Notes: generated by a model from the sequence alone, not told the origin. A stretch of 64,000 bases of DNA from CAXBNB01 sp965267535 (GCA_965267535.1 OZ254082.1:3658001-3722000), one strand, 5' to 3'; positions 31,501-35,154 are shown, counted from the first letter of the stretch. Numbers and translations: made by a program.

Positions 31501-31592
31501 GGCCCAATTGCAGTAGCTGTCTGGTGTAAAAATAAAATGAGTGTTATGCTCGCAAGAGCATAGAAGAGTGGTTTACCGATGAGTTTTTCCAT
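7263..31592 (-). CDS. Giant SprB-like secreted adhesin with about 52 Calx-beta repeats
   Basis: Single open frame coding about 8,109 aa from ATG at 31592. This start gives a good Sec signal (MEKLIGKPLFY, then a hydrophobic core ending TATA). The frame extends upstream to 31766, but that 58-residue addition precedes the signal peptide and is probably untranslated. Domains in order, approximate residues: a Cys-containing choice-of-anchor-like domain (33-180); Ig-like domains (185-510); a GLUG-motif domain (510-800); an uninterrupted Calx-beta array (800-7710), each repeat ending like I-x-N-D-D-x-A-x-I; three cadherin-like repeats (7710-8020, with DVNDNAPVV and DTNDAPTD junctions); a type B T9SS sorting domain (last 88 residues: TAITPNNDGLNDTW...GAYPYFI...GILHILRI). 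Very acidic, few Lys/Arg, and I saw no Cys after the GLUG part, as in Ca2+-stiffened marine adhesins. Likely a cell-surface filament for adhesion or gliding. Ligand unknown. Confidence 0.92.
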   Translation of the reverse strand: MEKLIGKPLFYALASITLILFLHQTATAIGPTAPCSETQTEGVNYFSCNSSNYTGQSFQACADGFFGAFTVHIHASGTPGTFKATLYTGTSGTAGTQLGQVTGVNSTGLSAGDPMSFDFSGQEIALTASTSYSVIIESEGTANVPLQFEIGNLYESGSIYLNNNSPDPNGDMKFSYSILGPDSDPPTILSISRDNPTDQITTESSVDFEVVFSEDVSFNGNAFTSSIGTVSNEVVSGNTATITVNGYGSQNSTTLGITVTPANVEDLAGNAMTQTFQGTPETYIIDNVKPIINDITLNGSSTDNDGTGSPINASSTLTAIPVIVDGEAVDENSTVDFSFTSTGSPAGPIAGTQRILGSSGNLLTGNTQDISGLGDGTITVSVTMTDPAGNTHTATDTEIKDTVLPFVTSMSETTDEGAISIEWTVNFDGHVDNISTDDFELTATGGITGNIASVSANSGTTVTVIVDQLSGSTGTLRLDLKGGTDVTDVAGNVATAYTSATPHTVNLPFASGNGTEGNPYIINSEVSLEGISGGLNGFYELASNVTLSSFTPIGDAGTPFTGTLNGAGFTISGSITGTTNTGIFGVVDDATIQNLTISGLTVNGTDGVGLIAGTMRNANNTLTNCSVDGSTVNGLNNVGTLIGILDNSTISVSQVTNSNVNETGAGSNFGGLVGSAINGSTIVNAYFSGAVNAGSSSNVGGVAGLVDGSGGANSITNAYANATVNGASNVGGFAGSETSGAGQVVDANCFFIDTETDNSVGTALSDANFKVPETFISAGWSRTTWALVPQSYPTLNEFEDEGFYLDGTTTISENDAVSMSRTFTVIRTGDIAQSASVDYVLSGEAANLTDIENILTNDGATVNQLTGTINFTSGVATMSLTFEPINDNLVEGDEDLVMTISNPSVMAGTPTILNAAATKTIDDEDQAVISVSDASADEDTGSLVFNVTMSTPVDELVKFENSTGEVINEATDGGDDFNDLNFQVQFAAGQTTTTITVTMIPDDVVEDDEELNVISSIIRNSSNVLYSAISDMDVVFAEGVVETALGTIENDDIASISIDATKSFDESEGGANLAANSVTVVVTMVGEVEEDFQVQWQLNAGDVPTLPGEPGSAIATQDFVDTGIQSIRLGGVEGNSKTITVNFVDDDVVERDETFKINPFLIAGGTVPYKIDGADAVVFDADPTDGATVTVSPNGTGIFSIITIVNDDVAEIEVSALADDSETNTAKSYTLTLSKEIDIDVSVDYAFVDNGLATYNVDYAGVSGQTGTITWTAGDTADKSVAFTVTNDNVVERDEDFDFAISNLNRGTGVEERSDVSIGANASRTYTIINDDQVEVRIFADAGATADTNTITETDSDFTHTMSVKLVGVNSPSVQTIDNDLIVGINSTTIANLVSGDGLDFTFDDEVVISAGSTTQTFNVTIVGDEIVERHEDFTITVGSISVVDDAMAMTPTAYTSYTTGDNDVSIDTNADDATVTINNNDITVLRLEALAGDDTNSEDDVPLVYEFTSSLAVDASFDVTYSISGTDTTHDAAEVDDDLTANSGTVSFAGTALEAQTTDVTFVNEQIVELTEEFVILSNHLDIDNTIFDNVTNVAGTFVAENGRMFEFGALKEPSMKDYGFIENDDTATITIAADDTNLNEGDVAGDNTEVTYTVTLSHPVDVDIDVPYTIDASTELDGADYSAGTASPITFSAYHGSTAAALSAPMAVQAASQTITIPIDEDFIIETDEALVLTIGNEQNSGGRDADITANTSTTSTSVDNDDTAKFSIVTSEPSEINEEGIGKNTDSGSKDATTTVDYTIELRDAGTGDLTSVDEDVTVDVTFDLSAMTSTNFSGSGADFTPSTAFAIEGVTVPLGNITFDAGAGTYTMSVTFSAGSETVDVSFTFNDDELVENNAGEAFTASLTAVYDNITPSAAADPLTIDATKDEITITVLETDYAVISMTQTLAGGVYVEGANASSQVVTYSVTIDKDIDTDLSIDWTITDNTAEEDDANPLTIGDGDYIADNSGTLTMVRTNDATYTFSMTITGDNMLEADEIVDIALIDSDGPELSRDVVFSNGNTPTAGDADDLEITSEIQNDDATVLTVSSFNSGNEDDGPMALTYTLSNPIDLDLDVLVALDAPAAIPATLNDDYTYAMTVTIPAGETTLTVDVVTPGSDTVVERDESVNLIASSLSISDTNYLNDVDGNNATIDGSNDNSTITILNDDNTVITISEPLVNNVNEGDGSATLEFLVNSSLEVDASYEVTFSIAGSAGNSSTDGGAFDYTDDLTFVNDDMVASMTKVTFDANSTDSQTITVTITDDNIVELSEYFEITIESVDAAVFADGRDATIGMTNTATGIIDNDDDAYFEINDDITADEGDALNYTVAIKDGAGNPARIDITGAGVADLAVNYSIAGGASDPINTSIDIDDVNAGSITFDIDGDNISAETASLSIATVNDLVGGKELVEADESLVVTLDSYDMFGDSRDASIDITANTGDDEGTGTIYNNDDLEFSFTSVTDVNELETALSHGYSIDISNPVSNTVTVEILFGTTDSGMNDDFEMDGSDYDLTLNFDNTGAAANTATITFTPLGSLQETYTFTWISDPNTVEPDESFDLTLNAFDADWVGNTLNATPVTISGSSNTVNTTVIEANTATISIASDLAGMTNTLDEPDGTATDDVVFTLSIDKHLENPIDIEYLVSDFADNMRAATEEITGAAVGDDDYDLDYVGAFGTISDVSSSTSTTYTFTVTVNGDDVVEADEEFISEIRFTAATAAAKGYQNVVISGDAGDNNIVTTIANEDNAVIIIEADAVGVNEEDALTTKSQFVVKFDPAQGDVLVDKDIVINFSTMDGSTPDPDANASNDGTDVGHDDYVTVNSNFTIVSGSSTTSSPTEVTIVNDEVVELTQEFDVTIVEAMSSFTGRDIVIDGTQDTRKGEISDNDQAMLSISADVSDVTEPNSSTIDYGFTVEADKEVEITGGYSVAYSLVDGTATDNAGPHGFQNDFDMDTASPVGFVGDFNALGDTREHQPINVLINGDLDVEVEFETFDVALGLITPSTGTWANKIILDVAQDTATGTIEDNDQAIITIVPGSYTVTEGTNPDVVNMIFNVNMSAKVDDDINIGYAMFGLTATSGVDFGDVNPVSGDLLYSAGDVGQKQVSVDIVTDDIVEGTELFRFELRNIENDLGDPTDRVVQFAGGATKLTQNATIEDDDEAYIHLERDKSVAENNADGYVTFNVTLDGEVDKAFKVQWLTEDGSDVNGNTNAPNEALVAGLLSQGGDDYEAQTGFLNFSGARDQQLTVTILINGDNVVELDEEFYVTLDADGILDSSFKSIYSDGTSEMAGYQIKYREDDPGDMGTIIDPQFNELTHTATITNDDIAEITLTNVDFEIGERESGVSTSQITYDLKIVAAGSSTVISAVDVPVSIDAQTVVRMLGDGTNAAAGADFAANVQSYTFAVGQLAKTFVVTVNDDTQVELDEFYDVRVNNLSAGNRAVTLEDEDGGATPNAITKTTQITDDDQVYVKIEALDGSNSVITMDAEGNAASSQTFRFTLVNKSGTAATIDRDLRIDITDNGGWATAGDDYTVPTDPIILSAGSPFVEIEVDIHGDEVVERDEYFNLEITGLTVGDWNGTSFDATYPSYVADGDVEISPSANSTTFTLVNDEEVVFSITAVNGTNSEGDGTNTLVYNVTASHEVDVPYQVAFDLFGYGDGFDPIEKVDDITYTDSTDDKVEFTGTFNNGSVETHTITVTIVDDPVVELDEWLAVDLSIVDATVFNADGRDASNSGSNNRAYGTIINDDEAYVTINDPVAITEPNSGSTNLVFEVFIDAPVDADVNVTYTVGGDVTTAGTFPDYGTVSPLEGTGVTFPLGVVVAGTQTITIPVNGDNLVESDEEITVQLDAPSSGGRDVFINADETSLGESVIENNDEAQFTVTGATTTGEFAGSVEYTVTLDNPVDRTVQVDVNLDVTELNGNGEDDFASATAFNTGSANPHTLSFGAEVTSLSYTFYFKDSEMVEDDEDYIVTLENVNVNMGTNSVVNSVRLNDTPANNTVTTTIQDDDRAYIALEANKTVGESGPTVTLTATLNGAVERSVDVDWELADVSTTFGNDYVHAQTGTFTFTTGTNSVAYTEANSITVAISDDEIVELDEVFTITLTDASVDAGGRNVHTGTSGSDEDVTTSVTIVDNDYVEVSITAAPSADEDPSDTQDFTVSLLDGGTNTTTVDVPFNVTYDIASGVTNGATEGVDWDEVAANSGTVTFAPGETTKTFSIDIADDLVVELDETVDADITLDVASTQGRDVRSGTTTATYTIADDDAATLEIDDILLSQDEDNGAYNHTISFAEPGVTTDIDLNFTLDIQAAGLFTAADVATVNNPTLTAGNTNTTFTVTPANDLIVEQDELYEYLLSAITTSIGSRDITISVTENVGSMTITNDDTTTIRIVADNASTPGEGDTKTYTVTSSHQVDAAFDITFTPSAGSTVVEAEASDYSTSANGGATTLNFTGATVSETQTVTVTVANDDIVEVDETFTLTLDDPQGTSAFVGGRYADVSVTEGEADGLIVDSDFATITINDVTPFNELDAGTQDLVFTVTKDKVIEGEDLTVDFTITGDVEAGDYNTPTPVSSVTFAADGSVGANTSITIPIIGDEVVEFDEEIIVTLTTHTLDDAFNRVTIPVDGTQQGTSTILNDETATISVAQVSGSSITEADGTISFEIVSSHEIDADIDVTVDFTTNNGTAIIEEGATVGDNDYTTLSGTQATIVSNTPGTYVKNVTIIGDDIVETDEEFTFSISNLTTTNDADVVLGTMTQTGTIINDDQTEFQIVSTANSSEEDGTFTLEVSLVNPINVIDRDAKLTVGTDNSGLASASDYTIDSEVTLPAGQTSVTIDVTPDNDAVVERDEDFIASLDAVAVVDNMMVTIPEYTDGDNDVIIGANSASTVTIENEDITIIEISDAIAMHLVDDGFGLTDGAGRPRSNEDGQFVYTITSSNALETYGAETFDIGYTIGNTASIPDYRNTEGLADLDLINGMASLTGIITFDGTVNEAQTLTITLANDDMVELEEAFTITLNQIQGTDELKANGRRADYDDNSNPADAAPATLDKVAVIADDEVAVIAVDDTGVSISEGDAGTSNIIFDVTLDKAVDGDLVLDYNATDGIGANPAETQDNDYVDFSGSATFVARNITNQPLSIPVNGDQKVEADEDIGVLIQDLRIEGTLVNLSDWKDASGDPRINIVDAVGSGIIENDDSAILVVEDATNEEEGDPSGVAGQSVFTVRMYDADEFAANSATASEVEVDVNVRIQYASRDAVAVSTTTDPVDGDFIAANGNVEFVAGTPGVSTGETSKTITVTYATDLTPEQDELFGMDLLTAPSFLTIGGVNASGGKIRDITVSSYRAEGYVLNDDRPKFNVELTSNGNETAGNPVEFTISLDGDIIGASTVTVDYVVTGVTATETDDYTGTLSGTVTFTNADKTELISINVVDDAIGEGNEDLMITISNPQATNKAELGDDTQATGTIVDNDVINVSVTASAATIDEADGTLTFTTAIDKDITGGDVSFTYTINGVAVAGNTATLTSDFTTASLTDVITFADGSSAGDTQTITLNIVDDAIVEGDEYVSILLTDVSTTIPSGAVAFSDDREETLITDNDNAVISIADLTVNESAGTATIVVSSTSEIDRDITVDLSTSEDGATEADSNGDVTVGGNDFTAASNQTITIPAGSTSGTFNININNDDVVEGTETFSIAITAPAGNGTMNNADVTSGTNTATVTISDDDDASIVAVANIAGSENAGTIDVPVTLTKAVDEDVTVTVNTADGTTDGDDFTAVTAATFVIPAGTTATDYSVTINDADGGLVELDETFTLSISDLIPLGDKDVSIGAATATVTIEDNDQAIVSIANISDTEENLGGAQNVTITMSAPVDTDVSFLLNTVEGTATSTDVVGTEVVEGDFTKITDQAVSIGTGDLAPGTVTVTIADDNLVEADEQFGLRLGTLSAGGRNVIFSGAGATVDATVSIDETDKSTISLANITQSEALGTMNFDVQITNPIDQPVTLTVNTRVVTATPGADYTAISDATYIIPAGTLSASLLDLPVTIETDNLVEDTESFTLELSGISVAAGRDVSFTGLGATLNATGTIEDNDEALITFAASNNPVGKEGVGQFITFKVSMTNPVDQTVTFDYSTDYNANASVGFDAENKSSQLTFGAGNNSDKTITVNLVNNDVVEGDEYFDLLLSNLAVPSGRNVSFYDGVAMTTTTDLSSTATIEDDDYAVLTVSNVNVEEGTDANATVTLTSDSQIDKAVTVDVSYMDDSAFATTDYDATAATSVTITALATSGDVNVPIIDNTIVEGTETFDVAVSAMAGSLTADGYNIFIADGSTVTLPDASTLNLSDNDVAVVTVADNDAAAISVVDASANEGDNMVIEIATDGLTFDKAVTVDVALDNNGSTEAADFDTFTLTTIEIAAGATSGTVTVPIAADMIVDGTETFLADISNLSVGPVGTDGYNASIADAQGEFTINDLNQATFSIADETVVEGGVAEVVLTSDLVIDEDVEVTFNFTAGTATAGSDYTVVSTPVTLTAGQTTTNLSITIPNTPGTHGEVVEDTETFMVDINTISVVTAEDHDLVEGVGAATVTITDNDVTTLSIVDASADEGDNMTFTVESTLEFDKDVTVSVSTTDDSAIAGVSEDYIALAANTITISAGDKSGSITTSTVENTIVEGTETFTAQISGLSVGPDYQASIADANGTFTINDDDVTTLNIVAASADEGNDITIQVTSDLPFDKAVTVDLSSMAGSATAGVDYGTVATSISIAQGATAGTTTVTTVDDTIVDGTETFTASISNLSVSPVDGYNATIDAASATMTINDLDQALFSIADAMVTEGGTAQVDLTTDVAVDEDVEVTFTFTAGSATEGTDYTVVSAPVTLSANDMDQVLSIAIPNTPGTHGEVVEDTETFTVDINTITVVTSEDHNLAEGVGSATVTITDNDVTTLAISDESVTEGENVTFTVTSALEFDKDVTVTLNTADNTAIAGVTGDYNALSGATLTISVGDLTGTVTTTTINNNIVEGNEDFTATISDLSVGVMDDYQATIADASATVSIADDDVTTISLLDATVTEGGDITVEVTSVLPFDTDVTVNLATLEGTATATDDYGVAAATVTITQGSTSGNVLISTVDDDIVDGDETFTAQISGLTVGPVSADGYNATVADANATLTIEDNDAAVITVSASTSADEGNVVGDNAVIELTVTLDKQVDQAVTLDFETIAGTALAGADFTAVTNGKVTFDGTTANDSQTITIQLVEDKTVEADEEFSILVDNLSLAVTDPSYDITLKDGLTTVTELTRVATITNDDQAIISIADVTVREADKQAVITITMDNPVDKAVTITGNTRQTGSAAKGSDYLYTEGSSYTFDKGDTFTNSAVTITIVDDNLVEATESFLLELSDIIATDRNVVFNGGGSTVSGEITVTDADAATISITNETVSEDGANMLFTVSLSAPVDKSVTISANTINKTATGGGADFTSVVNAPITFSATDNDDQTLIVQIANDDVVEGIETFDLVLSNITVEAGRDVTFVGGGSTTVGIGTITDEDAASISISSVSKPEGNTGSQSYDFEVMLTGDVDQSVTVDYTTQDGTATVANDDYTAASGTLTFSGTSGEKLIVSIDVIGDLVVEDSETFSVLLSNLDASGKNVTFTNDTGVGTLTNDDVKPEVTTELSFSVSEGAANAENVGTVTASKLNGTASWTITAGNDDGAFAINASTGQITVADQTKLDRETTAAYTLTVIVSDGFNESDPETVAITVTDVNDNAPVVTAATFSLSDDASIGHQIGFIAATDADENPSFTNWLITGGNDDEVFALNSLTGELTVADNSNLDFDQTPSYSLMITVSDGTFISAAQTISITIIDTNDAPTDITLTDSENEDGDGANVDILESVNTGTEVGVFASVDVDNNDEHTYELVSGVGSEQNELFTINGSRLIVDQPLDFEDTPVASIRVRSTDKSGESFEKVFTIVLIADIRLQLDIPTAITPNNDGLNDTWIIDNITTKSGVKVTITDTQKNIIFSSLGYDRPFDGTYNGQPLPYGAYPYFIQTADGVTKGILHILRIDE
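8470..29190 (-). repeat. Array of about 52 Calx-beta repeats
   Basis: Counted by eye from the translated sequence. Units run about 115-165 aa, longer and more varied near the N-terminus (right side) and about 115-120 aa toward the C-terminus (left side). Each unit has the acidic Calx-beta core (VVExDExF) followed by a strand ending in NDD, DND or EDN. Borders are approximate by tens of bases. Confidence 0.85.
9945..12045 (-). repeat. Tandem duplication of a three-repeat block in the adhesin
   Basis: Two adjacent blocks of about 1.05 kb (about 11000-12045 and 9945-11000), each coding three Calx-beta units in the same order. Both begin QA(T/L)FSIADxxVxEGG, share the stretch IPNTPGTHGEVVEDTETF, and continue with VTTL and VTT(L/I) units. 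The unit just before the first block resembles the third unit of each block, so the period may extend further. Codons differ at many silent sites, so the duplication is not recent. Confidence 0.75.
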
Positions 31593-32455
31593 GGTAGTGA
31601 CAGAAAAAAGGTTAGTGAATATCTTGAGTTTCGTATATAAACGCCCTTCGCCAGCATTGCTCAGGTTAGGGTTGATGTTCTTAGAATGGATAGAGTCGGA
31701 AAGATTCGTCTCCCCGGGAGGCAAACATGATAGTTTCATAAGTTGGCGGTTGTATTCGTGTTGCAAATAATCTAGTTTTTATCCAACTGTAAACTTAATC
31801 ACCCACATTTAATATTCCTACGAACTTTATTGAAATTATCCTATCCCAATCCAAATACAACACCTAAATGTCTGATAAACAGTGTTTTAAAAGTATTTTA
31901 ATTAACAAATAATTTTAGAAAATCAGTGAAATAAGCGCTTCTTGTTTTTTGTATTTTTTTTCAATTTCGGGTAAGAAATTTCCTCAAAAGACTTGGAATT
32001 TTCATATTATTTTACACACCCATTCGCATACACGGTTACTTAAATAAATGCAAAAAATTCAACTTTTATCCATAATTAATCATGGCTAATATAATATTAG
32101 CAAAATACCCTGCGTTATGGGTAGTTTTCAGTAAACTTAAAAAACTGAAAAATCCATTATTTTATATGAATAATTCTATTGTAAAGTCATAACGGTTTCT
32201 AACAGATTTCTACCTCAACGATCTTCCTCCCTTTTCATCATTCACTCGTAAACTTACGCGTTTTGCTTGCCTGGTGAAATAAGAGAAATAGCCTGAGCAT
32301 GTATTTAGAGGTAAAGAGATCGACTCATACAAACCCTGAAGTATACCTTTCTTAAGGGGTACAGGCTTATCAAACTTTCGTATTACATAGAGCTGAGCTC
32401 TACAAGCCTTAAACTTCGCAAAACCTACATACTCCCAAATCAGTTTACATATAGT
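31593..32455. other. Long AT-rich intergenic region between divergent genes
   Basis: About 860 bp between the adhesin start and the divergent cation transporter. I see no convincing gene. The part up to 31766 is open in the adhesin frame but lies upstream of the preferred start. The rest is very AT-rich and should hold both promoters. No full TTTG-N18-TAnnTTTG match was found for the adhesin. Near the transporter is a 15-bp palindrome (32388-32402, tagagctgagctcta), flanked by a weaker repeat (aggctt at about 32373 and aagcct at about 32405). Confidence 0.5.
32388..32402. promoter_or_regulatory. Palindrome upstream of cation transporter
   Basis: tagagctgagctcta is a perfect 7+1+7 palindrome, 53 bp before the ATG of the transporter. 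It could be an operator for a metal-sensing regulator or a leader hairpin. No regulator gene lies beside it, so the role is speculative. Confidence 0.3.
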
Positions 32456-33346
32456 ATGTCAAATCAACACAACCACAGCCACAATCACCACGATGTAAAA
32501 AACATAAAAGTGGCTTTTTTTCTAAACCTCTTCTTTACCCTGGTTGAATTAATAGGTGGCTTGTATGTAAACAGTATGGCTATACTTGCCGATGCTATGC
32601 ACGATCTGGGCGATAGCCTGAGCCTGGGGTTTGCCTGGTATTTCCAAAAGCTTTCAAAAAAGGGAAGAGACGATACATTTAGTTATGGTTACAAACGGTT
32701 TTCTGTTCTTGGAGCCATTATCAATTCCATCGTGCTAATAGTAGGATCTGTTTTTATTTTAAACGAAACAATACCCCGTCTGTGGAATCCGGAACAACCC
32801 GACACCCAAGGCATGATGGCTTTATCCCTGCTGGGAATCATTGTCAATGGTGCAGCCGTGCTCCGTTTAAACAAAGGAACATCGATAAACGAAAAAGTAG
32901 TATCGCTTCACCTGCTCGAAGATGTGCTGGGCTGGGTGGCTGTACTGGCGGGCAGCATCGTTATGCATTTCTACCAGTTGCCCATAATCGATCCGCTACT
33001 TTCAGTTTTGATCGCCTGCTACATTATATATAATGTATACAGCAATCTTAAAGAAAGCTTCAAAATCATACTACAGGCAAATCCCCCATCCGTAAATGAA
33101 AAACAATTGGCTAATGAAATAAAACAAATAGCCGATGTAGCTGATGTACACGACATGCACTCATGGAGCATGGATGGCAGTTACCATGTAATGACCATTC
33201 ATGTGGTGCTGAAAAAACACACGGAAGCCTCCCGGCACACTGCTATCAAAACCGAGGTAAGAAAAATAATGAGCGACCACCGGGTAAACCATGTAACGAT
33301 AGAAATAGACACTTGCGCTGAAAATTGTGAACTGGAAAACTGCTAA
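32456..33346 (+). CDS. Cation diffusion facilitator (CzcD/ZitB-like Zn/Cd/Co efflux)
   Basis: Inner membrane metal/proton antiporter of 296 aa exporting divalent metals, probably Zn2+. A His-rich N-terminus (HNHSHNHHD, 5-13) is followed by six predicted helices. The transport site is the paired HxxxD motifs: H49-D53 in ADAMHDLGD (helix 2) and HLLED near residue 155 (helix 5), the ZitB/CzcD pattern rather than the DD-HD pattern of FieF. The C-terminal cytosolic domain (about 205-285) ends in a Cys-rich tail (CAENCELENC) that may add metal binding. Monocistronic: the adhesin gene is divergent and the next gene convergent. ATG at 32456 places the His-rich segment at the expected place. Confidence 0.93.
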   Translation: MSNQHNHSHNHHDVKNIKVAFFLNLFFTLVELIGGLYVNSMAILADAMHDLGDSLSLGFAWYFQKLSKKGRDDTFSYGYKRFSVLGAIINSIVLIVGSVFILNETIPRLWNPEQPDTQGMMALSLLGIIVNGAAVLRLNKGTSINEKVVSLHLLEDVLGWVAVLAGSIVMHFYQLPIIDPLLSVLIACYIIYNVYSNLKESFKIILQANPPSVNEKQLANEIKQIADVADVHDMHSWSMDGSYHVMTIHVVLKKHTEASRHTAIKTEVRKIMSDHRVNHVTIEIDTCAENCELENC

Positions 33347-33361
33347 TCCTCTACCCCGAGA

Positions 33362-33385
33362 GTACTCCTATATATATAGGAGTAC
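33362..33385. terminator. 24-bp perfect palindrome after the transporter gene
   Basis: A perfect palindrome with arm gtactcctatat, 16 bp past the transporter stop and between convergent genes. It can form a hairpin on both strands but has no T tract. The remaining 260 bp up to the next stop codon (33650) shows nothing else I can support. Confidence 0.45.
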
Positions 33386-33649
33386 AATCCATACTTCACA
33401 AACACTCTAAACCCTCGTTTTCTAAAATTCTGCATGGAGGTTTTTCTTCCAAAAATGATGTCCGCTTTTGCTCCGGGATATACATTCTTTCCTTGGAAAA
33501 TATGAGGCCTTGCCGTCGGTTAACAACTCACCAGGTTTACCATACAAAAACCAAGCAAGCGCTCAAAAACAAGTTTTTATTTTTTTGCATTCTAAAAGAA
33601 CAACACACTTCCCTACCCTCCTGTACCGGTCCGTTGTGAAACACAAGGC

Positions 33650-34651
33650 TTAAGACAACCCGATCAAAAATTTCAAAGTATCTACCCCATCCGCATAATC
33701 ATCCACCTCAGGGTGCTGAGCCGAACCAAACGGCAGGTAGCCCTCACCCACTACACACTGTATTTTATCCTTTGAGTTTTCTAACAGTGTACTCAAATCG
33801 GCAGCAGAAGTATACTGCTGATAGTACAAAACCGATATGGGAGAAACCAATTCTTCGCTTTCTCTCACCAGCAAAAACCCGGTATCCAGATGAGGCTCTT
33901 TGTTTACCAGATATATAGATTTATTGTAATCGTAGTTATTTCTGTATTTATGATGATCTCCTACAGACTCGTACCCTGACAGTCCATCGAGCAAAGGGGT
34001 AAAATCAAAACCCTGAGGCACAAAAACTTTGGATACATTTCTACAACCCAGACCATAATACGTGAAGATGTCTTTACCCAATCCTACAATATCCTCCTGA
34101 GTTTCTTTGTCGGTAAGCACAGCCACAGAAGTCCTGTTTTGTCGGATTATGTTCGGCTTCTTGCCAAAATAATAGCTAAAGTAACGTGCAGAGTTGTCAC
34201 TCCCTGTTGCTATTACAGCATCAGCATCGTTTAGCCGTTCTACTAATTGTATTTTCTCTCCCAGCTCAGGACTGATTCTTTTGAGTTGGTCTATCAGGTG
34301 CATCATCAACAGGGAATCCTGTGAACTGGGCTTTACCCAGGCGTTGTGTCCGGCCACTATCACACACAACAAATCGTGAAAACCCACCAGAGGAATATTA
34401 CCCGCCATCACTATGCCTACATTTTTGGGAGTTACAGTAGCAGGCCAGTTATATGCATTTGTCCACCCAACGAGTGCCTCTTCGCTGAGGTATTGCTGTA
34501 CCCCTTTTAGCCCCAGCTTTACACTCTCTTCCGTAAACCAATTGTTCTGATTTTGAATCGCACGAAAAAAATCTTTATCGTCTTTCTCCAAAAGTGAGGT
34601 AATGTATTCTCCCAACGCTACAAATGGCACAATTCTATCTTTGTCGATCAT
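33650..34651 (-). CDS. Acyl-CoA reductase, LuxC family
   Basis: 333-aa member of the LuxC/aldehyde dehydrogenase superfamily. LuxC-type enzymes reduce fatty acyl groups to aldehydes. Seen here: VGIVMAGNIPLVGFHDLLCV (about 78-97), the segment IATGSDNSARYF, IIRQNRTSVAVL, and a Cys in TYYGLGCRNVSKVFVP (about 200), fitting the nucleophile. The length is short compared with LuxC of luminous bacteria (about 480), as is usual for Bacteroidota homologues. No luxAB, luxD or luxE genes are present, so bioluminescence is not implied. The gene is divergent from a dicluster ferredoxin with about 104 bp between them; a shared electron-transfer role is inferred only. Confidence 0.82.
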   Translation of the reverse strand: MIDKDRIVPFVALGEYITSLLEKDDKDFFRAIQNQNNWFTEESVKLGLKGVQQYLSEEALVGWTNAYNWPATVTPKNVGIVMAGNIPLVGFHDLLCVIVAGHNAWVKPSSQDSLLMMHLIDQLKRISPELGEKIQLVERLNDADAVIATGSDNSARYFSYYFGKKPNIIRQNRTSVAVLTDKETQEDIVGLGKDIFTYYGLGCRNVSKVFVPQGFDFTPLLDGLSGYESVGDHHKYRNNYDYNKSIYLVNKEPHLDTGFLLVRESEELVSPISVLYYQQYTSAADLSTLLENSKDKIQCVVGEGYLPFGSAQHPEVDDYADGVDTLKFLIGLS

Positions 34652-34686
34652 ATTTCGAAATTTATCGTATTATATAATTCAAAATC

Positions 34687-34716
34687 TTTGGCAGGCAAAA
34701 TTAATGTTTAATTTTG
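34687..34716 (+). promoter_or_regulatory. Bacteroidota-type promoter for the ferredoxin gene
   Basis: TTTG (34687-34690), an 18-nt spacer and TAATTTTG (34709-34716) match the -33/-7 consensus. The expected transcription start would lie about 30-35 nt before the ATG at 34756. Confidence 0.65.
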
Positions 34717-34755
34717 CACACTTAAATTTATTTAAGCACAATAAACAAATAGAAA

Positions 34756-35103
34756 ATGGCAATCATTATCACAGACGAATGCATCAACTGCGGGGCTTGC
34801 GAACCGGAATGCCCTAATACTGCCATTTACGAAGGAGGTATTGAGTGGACATGGGCCGGTGGAACCGAGCTCACCGAAGTAGAACTCGAAGACGGAACTC
34901 AAGTAGATGCAAACGAAAATCAGGAACCGGTATCAGATGAACTATACTATATAGTGCCTGGTAAGTGTACCGAGTGTAACGGATTTCACGAAGAACCACA
35001 ATGCGCTGCAGTCTGTCCTGTTGATTGTTGTGTCGATGATCCGGATTACGAAGAAACAGAAGAAGAGCTGTTGGCTAAAAAAGCCTGGTTACACAACGAA
35101 TAA
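34756..35103 (+). CDS. 4Fe-4S dicluster ferredoxin
   Basis: Small acidic electron carrier of 115 aa. There are two cluster motifs: CINCGACEPECP (about 10-21) and CTECNGFHEEPQCAAVCP (about 75-92), the second with the longer loop typical of Alvin-type ferredoxins. An insertion rich in Glu/Asp lies between them (about 35-65). Soluble and cytoplasmic. ATG at 34756 follows an A-rich leader. The gene is divergent from the acyl-CoA reductase and is closed by its own terminator, so it is probably monocistronic. Redox partner unknown. Confidence 0.93.
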   Translation: MAIIITDECINCGACEPECPNTAIYEGGIEWTWAGGTELTEVELEDGTQVDANENQEPVSDELYYIVPGKCTECNGFHEEPQCAAVCPVDCCVDDPDYEETEEELLAKKAWLHNE

Positions 35104-35123
35104 AAAAATCGCATACGATAACT

Positions 35124-35154
35124 AAAGGGAGCAGCTCACGTTGCTCCCTTTTTT
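35124..35154 (+). terminator. Intrinsic terminator of the ferredoxin gene
   Basis: 10-bp arms (aaagggagca 35124-35133 and tgctcccttt 35142-35151), an 8-nt loop and a T run to 35154, 20 bp after the ferredoxin stop. Confidence 0.88.

Noticed and set aside
31593..31766. 58-codon N-terminal extension of the adhesin
   Set aside because: It precedes a good signal peptide and would bury it; the ATG at 31592 is preferred.
33468..33653. 61-codon plus-strand open frame between the transporter and acyl-CoA reductase genes
   Set aside because: No family resemblance, and it lies in a convergent intergenic gap and overlaps the reductase stop.
33650..34651. Bioluminescence (lux) system suggested by the LuxC-like gene
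   Set aside because: No luciferase, transferase or synthetase genes are nearby; LuxC-like reductases are widespread in non-luminous Bacteroidota.
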